DNA of 10,680 bases. Origin: Desulfurococcales archaeon. GTDB taxonomy: Archaea > Thermoproteota > Thermoprotei_A > Sulfolobales > NBVN01. Where the stretch lies: the NCBI GenBank assembly GCA_027061705.1, contig JAMOVB010000062.1, positions 1 to 10,680 of the forward strand, read 5' to 3'. The position numbers were made by a program, and so were the translations under genes. Below the pieces are notes generated by a model. It was given only the letters and a program-made list of their open reading frames with translations, had not been told where the DNA came from and searched no databases. Below are positions 5,888 through 10,680 of the stretch, one piece after another (within the stretch, counting starts at the first letter, position 1; each line of letters opens with the position of its first letter).

Positions 5888-5991
5888 GCCGGGGTGGCCG
5901 AGTGGTCTAAGGCGGCGGGCTGCAGTGGGTTCGGCAAGCGCCCGACGGTTACCCGCTATTCCCGCGGGTTCGAATCCCGCCCCCGGCTCCA
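5888..5991 (+). tRNA. tRNA-Cys (anticodon GCA), intron-containing, CCA encoded
   Basis: The acceptor stem GCCGGGG (5888-5894) pairs perfectly with CCCCGGC (5981-5987). U at 5988 is the discriminator base, and U73 is a known identity element of tRNA-Cys. CCA is encoded at 5989-5991. The D-stem is GCC/GGC (5897-5899 with 5911-5913) and the D-loop is GAGTGGTCTAA. The anticodon stem GCGGG (5915-5919) pairs with CCCGC (5952-5956) across a 25-base intron. The mature loop is CTGCAGA, giving U33 and anticodon GCA (5922-5924). The T-arm is GCGGG-TTCGAAT-CCCGC (5964-5980). The variable region, TATTCCC, has seven bases where class I tRNAs usually have four or five. Ser or Leu identity is excluded by the U73 discriminator and the short variable region, despite the Ser/Leu-like D-arm. 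Confidence 0.92.
5926..5950 (+). other. 25-nt tRNA intron at position 37/38
   Basis: The segment separates G37 (5925) from A38 (5951). The splice sites fit a bulge-helix-bulge: bulge AGT (5924-5926, cut after G5925), an inner helix GGGT/GCCC (5927-5930 with 5940-5943), and bulge TTA (5949-5951, cut after T5950). The central helix is C5920-G5948, U5921-G5947, G5922-C5946 and C5923-G5944, with A5945 left unpaired, so the motif is slightly relaxed. The splicing endonuclease that recognises such sites is not in this window. Confidence 0.82.
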
Positions 5992-6006
5992 AACCTATGG
6001 TTTGGA
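5988..6006 (+). repeat. Perfect 8-bp hairpin containing the tRNA 3' end
   Basis: TCCAAACC (5988-5995), loop TAT, GGTTTGGA (5999-6006). The 5' arm begins exactly at the discriminator base and includes the encoded CCA. No T-run follows directly, so it is not a clear intrinsic terminator. It lies between the tRNA and the convergent gene ending at 6060. Confidence 0.6.
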
Positions 6007-6059
6007 TTCAATTCTCATCACCATTAGCATTAAGGGAAATCACACAGGAACTTGAGTTG

Positions 6060-7133
6060 TTACCCATCCTTACTTAATCGTGTATCTCTATTTGAATTTC
6101 CTCTATTGCCGGTATCTTCGCCCCCGCCGCTCTGCTCGTAATAGTATATTGCATCTATGTCGACTATGTAGTATTTTCTGCTCTTACCGTTCTCAGCAAT
6201 TATTAAGTCCTTACCTCTGGCGTTAGCTAGGTCTATGAGCTCCTTTAGGCTCAGTAGCCTTATCTGTGGTGAGGACCTATGCGTTAGTTCTCCTTTTATG
6301 ATCTTGCCTTTGAAGCTTTCAAGCGGGTCCTTTCTTGATTTCCTACCTTTCTGGAGAACTATTAGGCATGCCGTAGCCATGAGGGCTGAGGCTATCGTAG
6401 CGAACGTTGATGTTGTTCTCACAAGTCTAACAGGTAGTGATAGGCCTGCTAGGCTTATCTTATTATGTTTAACCACACTGTATGCGTCAGCTATTACCCC
6501 CGATCCTTGAGTTTTACTTACATATACCCTGCCATCACCGCCTAGCTTGAGCATGAGTGAAGGTGTTAATTCCCGGCTGGTGTTAATTCCTGCGATGCGG
6601 ATTCTTACTTTAGTAGGTACATAGAGCACTATCGTATGGTTTGTACCTCTAACCCCTATTTCGGACTCGATACTTCTTATCAGTTTGAGGGACCTGCTGA
6701 AGTCTATGTTGATTTTCAGTCCCGCCGAGCCTCCGTTAGCTAGCCGTAGAGTGTATACCTTGCCGTACGGTATTGTCTTTGACCAGCCCGCACCCTTGAG
6801 CATTAGTGCTGGTGAGGCTCTCAGCGTTATGTTTGCGTCCTGCGCTGACGGTGTGAACGTGTACCTAAGGCTTACATTAATCCCTTTAAGGAGTTTTATG
6901 TAGAGCGGCGTTCCTTCCTTTACGACGGTGTTGTTCCCGTAGAGTATGGAGGGAGTGACCTTAGCCTCGTATGTGAGCCTTACACTATACCCTATTCTGT
7001 AGATGTAGTGCGTCTCGACGGTGGTGGCGTTAACTCTATATGAAGTTATCAACGCCCATGACGATACAGCCAGCACCGCTATGGATGCCAGCAGTAGTGC
7101 TGTGTATAGTTTCCTACTGCCTGAATTTATCAA
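6060..7133 (-). CDS. Two-pass membrane protein, DUF5305-like, coupled to the signal peptidase
   Basis: A 357-residue protein. Residues about 10-29 are an N-terminal membrane segment. Residues 30-238 form an extracellular beta-rich part with several N-glycosylation sequons, including 'YEAKVTPSILYGNNTVVKEG', 'LLKGINVSLRYTF' and 'GAGWSKTIPYG'. Residues about 241-260 are a second membrane segment, followed by a charged cytosolic tail (RKSRKD, then 'LKELIDLANARGKDLI' and 'KYYIVDIDAIYYYE'). This order and these motifs match my recollection of DUF5305, which occurs beside SipW-type signal peptidases in archaea; the family name is a motif-based judgement. The start is TTG at 7131-7133, preceded by AGGAGGTGATC (7138-7148) inside the upstream gene. 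It overlaps the peptidase gene by 20 bases and so is co-translated with it. Role unknown; a helper in filament maturation or anchoring is plausible. Confidence 0.78.
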   Translation of the reverse strand: MINSGSRKLYTALLLASIAVLAVSSWALITSYRVNATTVETHYIYRIGYSVRLTYEAKVTPSILYGNNTVVKEGTPLYIKLLKGINVSLRYTFTPSAQDANITLRASPALMLKGAGWSKTIPYGKVYTLRLANGGSAGLKINIDFSRSLKLIRSIESEIGVRGTNHTIVLYVPTKVRIRIAGINTSRELTPSLMLKLGGDGRVYVSKTQGSGVIADAYSVVKHNKISLAGLSLPVRLVRTTSTFATIASALMATACLIVLQKGRKSRKDPLESFKGKIIKGELTHRSSPQIRLLSLKELIDLANARGKDLIIAENGKSRKYYIVDIDAIYYYEQSGGGEDTGNRGNSNRDTRLSKDG

Positions 7134-8388
7134 TGCTGATCACCTCCTTGAACAGTACGAGAGCGTAGAGGAAGAGCGCGAGTGTGAGCACAACCTTAAC
7201 TGCGGCCTTATACCCTCCCGTAATTCTCGATAGGTACAGCACGGGTAGGCCGGCGTACGGTATTTTGAACGCGTACCTACCTATTATTTGACTCTCCTTT
7301 ACCAGTCCTGGGTCAGGCGCGGCATTATTATCGCCTTTAAAGACGTACAGCCTCGACCCGTTGGGCTCGTTAATGACTCTTATAACCCTATGTATCACGG
7401 GTGCGGAAGGTCCTGCGTAAACCGCTATCGTACCTACGTTGACTGTCTTAGTAGGTGTGACGACTGCTACGTCACCTATGTTGAGCGTTGGAATCATGCT
7501 ACCGCTAACCACTACGAATAACCTGGCACCGCTAATTATTAGCGTGAATATTATGGCGAACGCAACTAACCCAACACCTATTGACACACCGTTAAACACC
7601 CTCCTGAATTTCATCCTTCTTCTCAACATGCTTAGCCTAGACCTTAACTCCTCCCTAACGGAGGACTTCCCTGTAACCGTAGCAATTATGGAGAGCTGTA
7701 GTATCGTTACTGCAGCGTAAAGCACCGGCCTGAGTAACCCCTTGAGCACGGGGAGGTAGGGTGTTGCGTATACGTAGGCCTTGACGACGTAGGCGTAGGG
7801 TATCGCTGCCGTAGCGCCGCCTGATAGGGCTAAGACCGTGAGCACTATGTTGTACATTGCAGTAGGGAACACGTTACTCGTCAAGAGCGCTATTGCTGAG
7901 CCCGCATTACCTATGCTCACTAACGTCGTTAAGAGCGCGGGCGATGTGTAGAGTACCGTCATCATGGCAAACACTCCTAGTATCCGTAGACCCACTCTAC
8001 TAGAGTGAATCGACCTAGCGACCAGCGTAACTCTAAGGAGCTCAAGCGACACGATCAGTGGTGCCAGCCTGATGAGGTTAATTACTACGTTTAACGATGA
8101 CACGCTCAGTAAGTTAACCCCAAATCCCTGATACGCCCCCGCAATTACATCGGTCACTATCCTCATCACTATTAACACAGGTAGCAAAGGAAGCACAGCC
8201 TCACGCCTAACCCCGCCAAAACCCCTAGCACCAACGTATAGTAGCGGTGCAGCCAACGTGTATAGAGCCGCTGGAACTACATAGGCACTCATACCACCTA
8301 AGCTTACAGCAACCGGCAGTACGTACGCAACGATGACGAGCATGACGCCGGCAATCACCCAGCTTCCTCCGTAGCGTCTCACACCCAC
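7114..8388 (-). CDS. Signal peptidase I (Sec11/SipW type) with large polytopic N-terminal domain
   Basis: A 424-residue membrane protease. The catalytic part, residues about 289-392, contains 'VVSGSMIPTLNIGDVAVV' with nucleophile Ser297, 'APVIHRVIRV' with His333 replacing the bacterial Lys (the ER/archaeal/SipW S26B type), and 'GDNNAAPDPG' with Asp353 and Asp359. It is flanked by membrane segments at about 268-288 and 395-414. Before it come some 240 residues with about six or seven further hydrophobic segments (about 11-31, 35-55, 64-85, 98-118, 134-158, 163-190, 217-240). Simple archaeal enzymes are roughly half this length, so this is a fusion. It probably cleaves the signal peptides of the two filament-like proteins encoded upstream. 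The start is GTG at 8386-8388 with GGGGA nearby; a GTG at 8382 is an alternative. The last bases overlap the DUF5305-like gene. Confidence 0.9.
   Translation of the reverse strand: MGVRRYGGSWVIAGVMLVIVAYVLPVAVSLGGMSAYVVPAALYTLAAPLLYVGARGFGGVRREAVLPLLPVLIVMRIVTDVIAGAYQGFGVNLLSVSSLNVVINLIRLAPLIVSLELLRVTLVARSIHSSRVGLRILGVFAMMTVLYTSPALLTTLVSIGNAGSAIALLTSNVFPTAMYNIVLTVLALSGGATAAIPYAYVVKAYVYATPYLPVLKGLLRPVLYAAVTILQLSIIATVTGKSSVREELRSRLSMLRRRMKFRRVFNGVSIGVGLVAFAIIFTLIISGARLFVVVSGSMIPTLNIGDVAVVTPTKTVNVGTIAVYAGPSAPVIHRVIRVINEPNGSRLYVFKGDNNAAPDPGLVKESQIIGRYAFKIPYAGLPVLYLSRITGGYKAAVKVVLTLALFLYALVLFKEVISIDKFRQ
7138..7148 (-). promoter_or_regulatory. Consensus ribosome binding site for the DUF5305-like gene
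   Basis: AGGAGGTGATC is fully complementary to the conserved 3' end of 16S rRNA and sits six bases (from GGTGA) before the TTG at 7133. It lies within the last codons of the peptidase gene and decides the unusual TTG start. Confidence 0.85.
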
Positions 8389-8417
8389 ACTCTTCCCCTT
8401 TTCAAAAGTGTTTAAGA

Positions 8418-8425
8418 GTATATAA
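8418..8425 (-). promoter_or_regulatory. TATA box for signal peptidase operon
   Basis: TTATATAC on the minus strand, in a very A/T-rich stretch (8411-8460), is centred about 34 bases before the GTG at 8388. It predicts a start near 8397 and a leader of about nine bases. The peptidase and DUF5305-like genes may therefore have their own promoter, apart from the subunit genes. Confidence 0.55.
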
Positions 8426-8532
8426 GTTTAAATTATTAATTGTTAAGTCATACTTCATATAGTTAGCCAGGTTGCAGAGTACTTATAATGATAACAGAGC
8501 TGACTTTAAAGGGGACTCTACGTTCTTTATAT

Positions 8533-8537
8533 AAAAA
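8533..8537 (-). terminator. T-run terminator after second filament-like gene
   Basis: GAGTTTTTATATAAAG on the minus strand, about 40 bases after the stop at 8576, is a typical archaeal oligo-T termination signal. The remainder of the spacer 8389-8575 holds a further TATA-like string (CCTTTAAAG, 8512-8520, minus) and A/T-rich DNA, with no supportable gene. Confidence 0.5.
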
Positions 8538-8575
8538 CTCCGTGGTTTGTATGTCCTGCTGACCAGGCCACTGCG

Positions 8576-9247
8576 TTATGCCCTTGGAGATCCTGAGGGC
8601 ACTACTGCGTTGTACCCGTTCCACTGCACACCGTACATCTCTATCTGGAACGTTAGGGTTGAGTGCTGCGGAGCCGTCTCTAGCACCACTATGTACAGGC
8701 TTATGTCGGCCTTACCGTTATGGTCTAGCTGTGACCCGAAGTTGTCTCCCCACCACACCATCACGTCAGGCTTGCCGTCGCCGTTGAGATCTAGCGGCAC
8801 ACCGTTACCCTCGCTCCTAGCGTAGATTGTGTGACCGTCTATCACGACCTTCCATATCTTTAGCGGTACGGTGCCGGGGTTGTACACTATGAATGATATG
8901 TGTGAGTAGTACCATGGGTAGGCGTTGTGTATCGTCACGTTCATCGTGTCGTAGTACCCGTCACCGTTCTTGTCCAGCAGTACGGCCGACGTGCACGCCA
9001 CATCCTTATCCAGCCGCGTTATGTTGAGTGACCCGTCACTGCCGAGTGTCGCGTTATAGTCGTTGCTCCTCACGCCACAGGGATCCTGAACGTTCACCGA
9101 GTTGCCTTTGAAGGCCAGTATCATCGTTCCGGTCTGCACGGTCACGTTAGTGCCGAGCTTGGCCGACCACATGGCCATAGCTCCCACTACTATCGCGGTC
9201 AGCAGGGCCGCGTATATCACGGGTTTCATTACGTGTATTGCGCTCAT
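8576..9247 (-). CDS. TasA/AbpA-like secreted filament subunit with Ca-binding-type loops
   Basis: A 223-residue secreted protein. A hydrophobic segment at residues about 9-25 (VIYAALLTAIVVGAMA) is followed by MWSAKLGTNVTVQTG, and likely cleavage by the neighbouring peptidase is A25|M26. The mature protein is beta-rich. It shares with the upstream paralogue the VQTG motif, a Cys pair (57, 85), 'NVTIHNAYP', a 'NPGTVPLKIWKV' strand and the closing 'FQIEMYGVQWNG', which also resembles the C-terminal 'QWNG' of Bacillus TasA. It differs in having DKNGDGYYD (92-100), DLNGDGKPD (153-161) and a weaker DHNGKAD (175-181), which are dockerin/EF-hand-like Ca loops. The start is the ATG at 9245-9247 with GTGTGAATC before it. 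It probably polymerises into extracellular filaments, by analogy with AbpA and TasA. An alternative is a non-filament surface protein of the camelysin type. Confidence 0.8.
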   Translation of the reverse strand: MSAIHVMKPVIYAALLTAIVVGAMAMWSAKLGTNVTVQTGTMILAFKGNSVNVQDPCGVRSNDYNATLGSDGSLNITRLDKDVACTSAVLLDKNGDGYYDTMNVTIHNAYPWYYSHISFIVYNPGTVPLKIWKVVIDGHTIYARSEGNGVPLDLNGDGKPDVMVWWGDNFGSQLDHNGKADISLYIVVLETAPQHSTLTFQIEMYGVQWNGYNAVVPSGSPRA

Positions 9248-9284
9248 TTCGATTCACACTCTATACGCGTGTGCTTCGTACTGA

Positions 9285-9320
9285 GCCGGTTCTCCGGCCA
9301 TCGCTTCAGGTTATGAAAAA
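9285..9320 (-). promoter_or_regulatory. T-run and hairpin between the two filament-like genes
   Basis: On the minus strand a T5 run (9320-9316, within ATGGTTTTTCATAACC) lies about 53 bases after the first gene's stop. It is followed by the perfect hairpin GCCGG-AGAA-CCGGC (9298-9285), 38 bases before the next ATG. No convincing TATA box is present; TTTTTCATAA is the best candidate. The arrangement could terminate part of the transcripts and leave a structured leader on the second gene. Confidence 0.35.
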
Positions 9321-9372
9321 CCATCCTTACCGCCTCATGATAGCCTGTGCTCAGCTTGGTGCCTCAGCCCGC

Positions 9373-9933
9373 TTAAGGTCCGCTTACTTCGTTCCACTGT
9401 GCGAACACTAGAGTCAGCTGGAACGTGTAGGTTGAGTTCTGGGTTGCGCCGTCCTCTACGTTGATCACTAGCTGATACTGTGAGGTATTGCCAGCGTCTA
9501 TCTGGGTGTCGGCAGGTTTGATTAGCTGGGCAGTTACAGCACCCGGTGAGCCGCCGGTTAGCGATGACGTGTATAGCTTGACCGGTATGGTGCCGATGTT
9601 CTTGACAGTCATGTAGACTACCACGTGGTAGCCGGGGTAGGCATTGTGTATTGTGACGTTCAGCTTCAGCACGTTGCCGTGGCTGTCAGTAACTTCAGGC
9701 GTTATGATACAGCTAGCGACGTTCTTACCCTCAGTGTTGCTGTACTTGCTGCCAGGGATCTGCGGGTCTGGACCCTTGTCGCTGCAGCTCCACTTAACCC
9801 ATGCCACGCTGACGTCTCCAGTCTGTACCGCCACATTCACTCGCAGCGTGGATGTCCACATCGCGGCTACAGCGCCTATGGAGGCGAGTAGCAGCGCGAG
9901 CGACACCAGGCTGAACATTCTGGATCTGTTCAT
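9373..9933 (-). CDS. TasA/AbpA-like secreted filament subunit
   Basis: A secreted protein of 186 residues starting MNRSRMFSLVSLALLLASIG. The frame is open for another 34 codons upstream (to 10035), but those residues are not signal-like, and the ATG at 9931-9933 has GAGGT 10 bases before it. The predicted signal peptide ends at A24|M25, giving a mature start MWTSTLRVNVAVQTG that closely matches the downstream paralogue. The body is beta-rich, with Cys50 and Cys75, 'LNVTIHNAYPGYH', 'NIGTIPVKLY' and the closing 'YTFQLTLVFAQWNE', which fits the TasA/camelysin C-terminal strand. The position of the first Ca loop of the paralogue is occupied here by DSHGNVLKL, so that site is degenerate. Several N-glycosylation sequons are visible. 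The likely role is main or minor subunit of a donor-strand-type extracellular filament processed by the adjacent signal peptidase. Function is inferred from motifs and neighbourhood. Confidence 0.82.
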   Translation of the reverse strand: MNRSRMFSLVSLALLLASIGAVAAMWTSTLRVNVAVQTGDVSVAWVKWSCSDKGPDPQIPGSKYSNTEGKNVASCIITPEVTDSHGNVLKLNVTIHNAYPGYHVVVYMTVKNIGTIPVKLYTSSLTGGSPGAVTAQLIKPADTQIDAGNTSQYQLVINVEDGATQNSTYTFQLTLVFAQWNEVSGP

Positions 9934-9970
9934 TGCTTTTTGTACCTCGAGGAATACCGTGTGTATTTGT

Positions 9971-9998
9971 GTATAAAGTGTTGTGCAGATATAATTTA
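9971..9998 (-). promoter_or_regulatory. Promoter candidates for the first filament-like gene
   Basis: Two TATA-like strings on the minus strand: TTTATAC (9977-9971), predicting a start near 9948, and AAATTATATCT (about 9997-9987), predicting a start near 9966. Both give short leaders before the ATG at 9933. The second keeps the GAGGT ribosome site fully transcribed. The rest of the spacer 9934-10109 holds nothing else I can support. Confidence 0.5.
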
Positions 9999-10079
9999 GA
10001 ACAAAGTTATGGTACCCAAGTATGTAACTTAGCACTACATATTAGGTAACCGTGGAAGTGCCTCACGAGATAGTGACTT

Positions 10080-10084
10080 AAAAA
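10080..10084 (-). terminator. T-run terminator after the surface protein gene
   Basis: CTCTTTTTAAGTC on the minus strand lies about 26 bases after the stop at 10110. An oligo-T tract is a normal archaeal termination signal and would separate this gene from the filament-like genes. Confidence 0.5.
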
Positions 10085-10109
10085 GAGAGGTTTATGTAAT
10101 TAGAGAACT

Positions 10110-10680
10110 TTACTTACCCCTACTACGGCTTGCTAGGATTATCAGGATTATAGTTATTGCGACTGCTATAGCGCCGCCAACTAATATTGCTGGCGGCGGC
10201 GTCGTGCTGGGTGGCGGCGGCACTGAGACGGTCGTCGGTGGCAGGCTTACGCTGGGTATTGACACTGTAGGCTTAGTTAGCGTTACCGGCGGGACTGTGT
10301 AGGTGTATGTGTATGTAGTGATTGTGGTTACTGTGGTTGTAGTTGCCTTAGGCTTTGTTGTAGTTGTTGTGGTTGTCGATGTTGTCGTCGTTGTGGTTTT
10401 AGTCGTTGTTGTCTTCGTGGTCGTTGTGGCAGTGGTTACGGGTATTGTCAGAGTCTTGGTACTAACCTTTCCGGAGAAGTCCGTAGCTATTATCTTTACC
10501 GTGATCTTCCCGGTAGTTTTAGGTGCTGCGAAGGACAGCATGTAGGCGCCACCGTAAAGCATTGGAGTAATGTGCTCCTCCTCACCGTTTATCGTAACTA
10601 TCGCTGAGGTTGAGGCAACACCCCATGAGTCATCGCTAACTGAGTAAGTTATCGTTACCGGCGTTCCGGGCTGTACGTAC
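10110..10680 (-). CDS. Membrane-anchored surface protein, C-terminal part (runs off right edge)
   Basis: The frame is open to the right edge; 189 residues are visible and the N-terminus is missing. The ATG at 10560-10562 is internal, since the reading continues upstream without a stop (YVQPGTPVTITYSVSDDSWG). Residues about 1-81 look like one Ig/bacterial-Ig-like beta-sandwich ('SAIVTINGEEEHI', then 'GKITVKIIATDFSGKVSTKT'). A stalk of about 47 residues follows, made almost only of Thr with some Lys and Tyr, then a Pro/Val/Ser-rich spacer. Near the end are a membrane segment (about residues 165-183, AILVGGAIAVAITIILIILA) and the short basic tail SRSRGK. This is the plan of archaeal S-layer-associated or adhesin-type proteins with a heavily O-glycosylated stalk. 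It lies upstream of, and in the same direction as, the filament genes, so it may be part of the same surface structure. Confidence 0.85.
   Translation of the reverse strand, partial: YVQPGTPVTITYSVSDDSWGVASTSAIVTINGEEEHITPMLYGGAYMLSFAAPKTTGKITVKIIATDFSGKVSTKTLTIPVTTATTTTKTTTTKTTTTTTSTTTTTTTKPKATTTTVTTITTYTYTYTVPPVTLTKPTVSIPSVSLPPTTVSVPPPPSTTPPPAILVGGAIAVAITIILIILASRSRGK
10296..10436 (-). repeat. Poly-Thr coding tract
   Basis: A low-complexity tract of ACN codons, seen on the plus strand as GTTGTTGTGG-like repeats, encodes the Thr-rich stalk of the surface protein. Mixed third bases show that it is kept at the protein level and is not a simple triplet microsatellite. Confidence 0.8.

Noticed and set aside
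5888..5991. Reading the tRNA as a class II tRNA-Ser or tRNA-Leu without intron
   Set aside because: Pairing CGGGC with GCCCG (5916-5920 with 5940-5944) breaks U33 and leaves a 19-base loop; U73 and the CTGCAGA loop fit Cys.
6015..6021. GTGATGA on the minus strand as C box of a C/D guide RNA
   Set aside because: No CTGA D box follows within a plausible distance on that strand.
8471..8510. ATGATAA followed by CTGA on the plus strand as a small guide RNA
   Set aside because: The C-box-like string is imperfect and the space to CTGA is far too short to hold a guide.
8547..8825. Plus-strand open frames across the second filament-like gene
   Set aside because: Shadows of the minus-strand gene; no ribosome site and no domain, while the minus frame has signal peptide and family motifs.
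9934..10035. 34-codon upstream extension of the first filament-like gene
   Set aside because: The extension puts the signal peptide 34 residues in, contains promoter-like A/T strings, and the ATG at 9933 has its own GAGGT site.
10315..10440. GTTGTTGTGG-like repeats as a possible tandem repeat or CRISPR-like array
   Set aside because: Period three with mixed third bases, in frame with the surface protein; no spaced direct repeats of array type.
10303..10545. Plus-strand Val-rich open frame
   Set aside because: It is the complement of the poly-Thr tract of the surface protein; ACN repeats read backwards give GTN valine codons.

Overview
The window is from a thermophilic archaeon of the Thermoproteota (Crenarchaeota), most likely in or near the Thermoproteales. 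This is inferred, not proven. The evidence is clamp-loader genes rfcS and rfcL, archaeal Pth2 and TruD, a 53-residue ribosomal protein L40e, a TRAM protein, an intron-bearing tRNA-Cys, TATA-type promoters, strong GAGGTGATC-type ribosome binding sites with frequent GTG/TTG starts, and Thr-rich membrane-anchored surface proteins. No mobile element, CRISPR array or rRNA is visible.

Positions 1-5990 are core information processing. On the minus strand a TRAM-domain gene is followed by rfcS and the start of rfcL, which runs off the left edge. Divergent from these, a compact plus-strand run holds three unrecognised small genes that overlap or nearly touch, then pth2 (peptidyl-tRNA hydrolase 2) and truD (tRNA pseudouridine-13 synthase). 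A convergent minus-strand gene encodes a KH-domain RNA-binding protein. It is divergent from the L40e gene. A minus-strand nucleotidyltransferase-fold gene with an unusual Cys cluster is divergent from a tRNA-Cys(GCA) gene carrying a 25-nt intron. Three of the divergent spacers each contain one near-symmetric A/T box that could serve as TATA element in both directions.

Positions 6060-10680 are all minus strand and form a cell-surface module. In transcription order it has: the C-terminal part of a surface protein (beta-sandwich domain, poly-Thr stalk, C-terminal membrane anchor); two paralogous secreted proteins that resemble TasA/camelysin and the archaeal bundling pilin AbpA (signal peptide, VQTG motif, beta-rich body, conserved Cys pair, terminal QWN motif); a signal peptidase I of the Sec11/SipW type fused to a large polytopic membrane domain; and, translationally coupled to it, a two-pass membrane protein resembling DUF5305. 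The likely logic is that the dedicated peptidase matures the two subunits, which assemble outside the cell into filaments, while the DUF5305-like protein and the stalked protein help assembly or anchoring. TasA/SipW and AbpA are described systems; this arrangement, with the polytopic peptidase fusion and Ca-loop-bearing subunit, is the most interesting part of the window.

The longest gene-free stretches are 8389-8575 and 9934-10109, both under 300 bases, holding promoters and T-run terminators. All homology statements come from reading motifs by eye; no database was searched.
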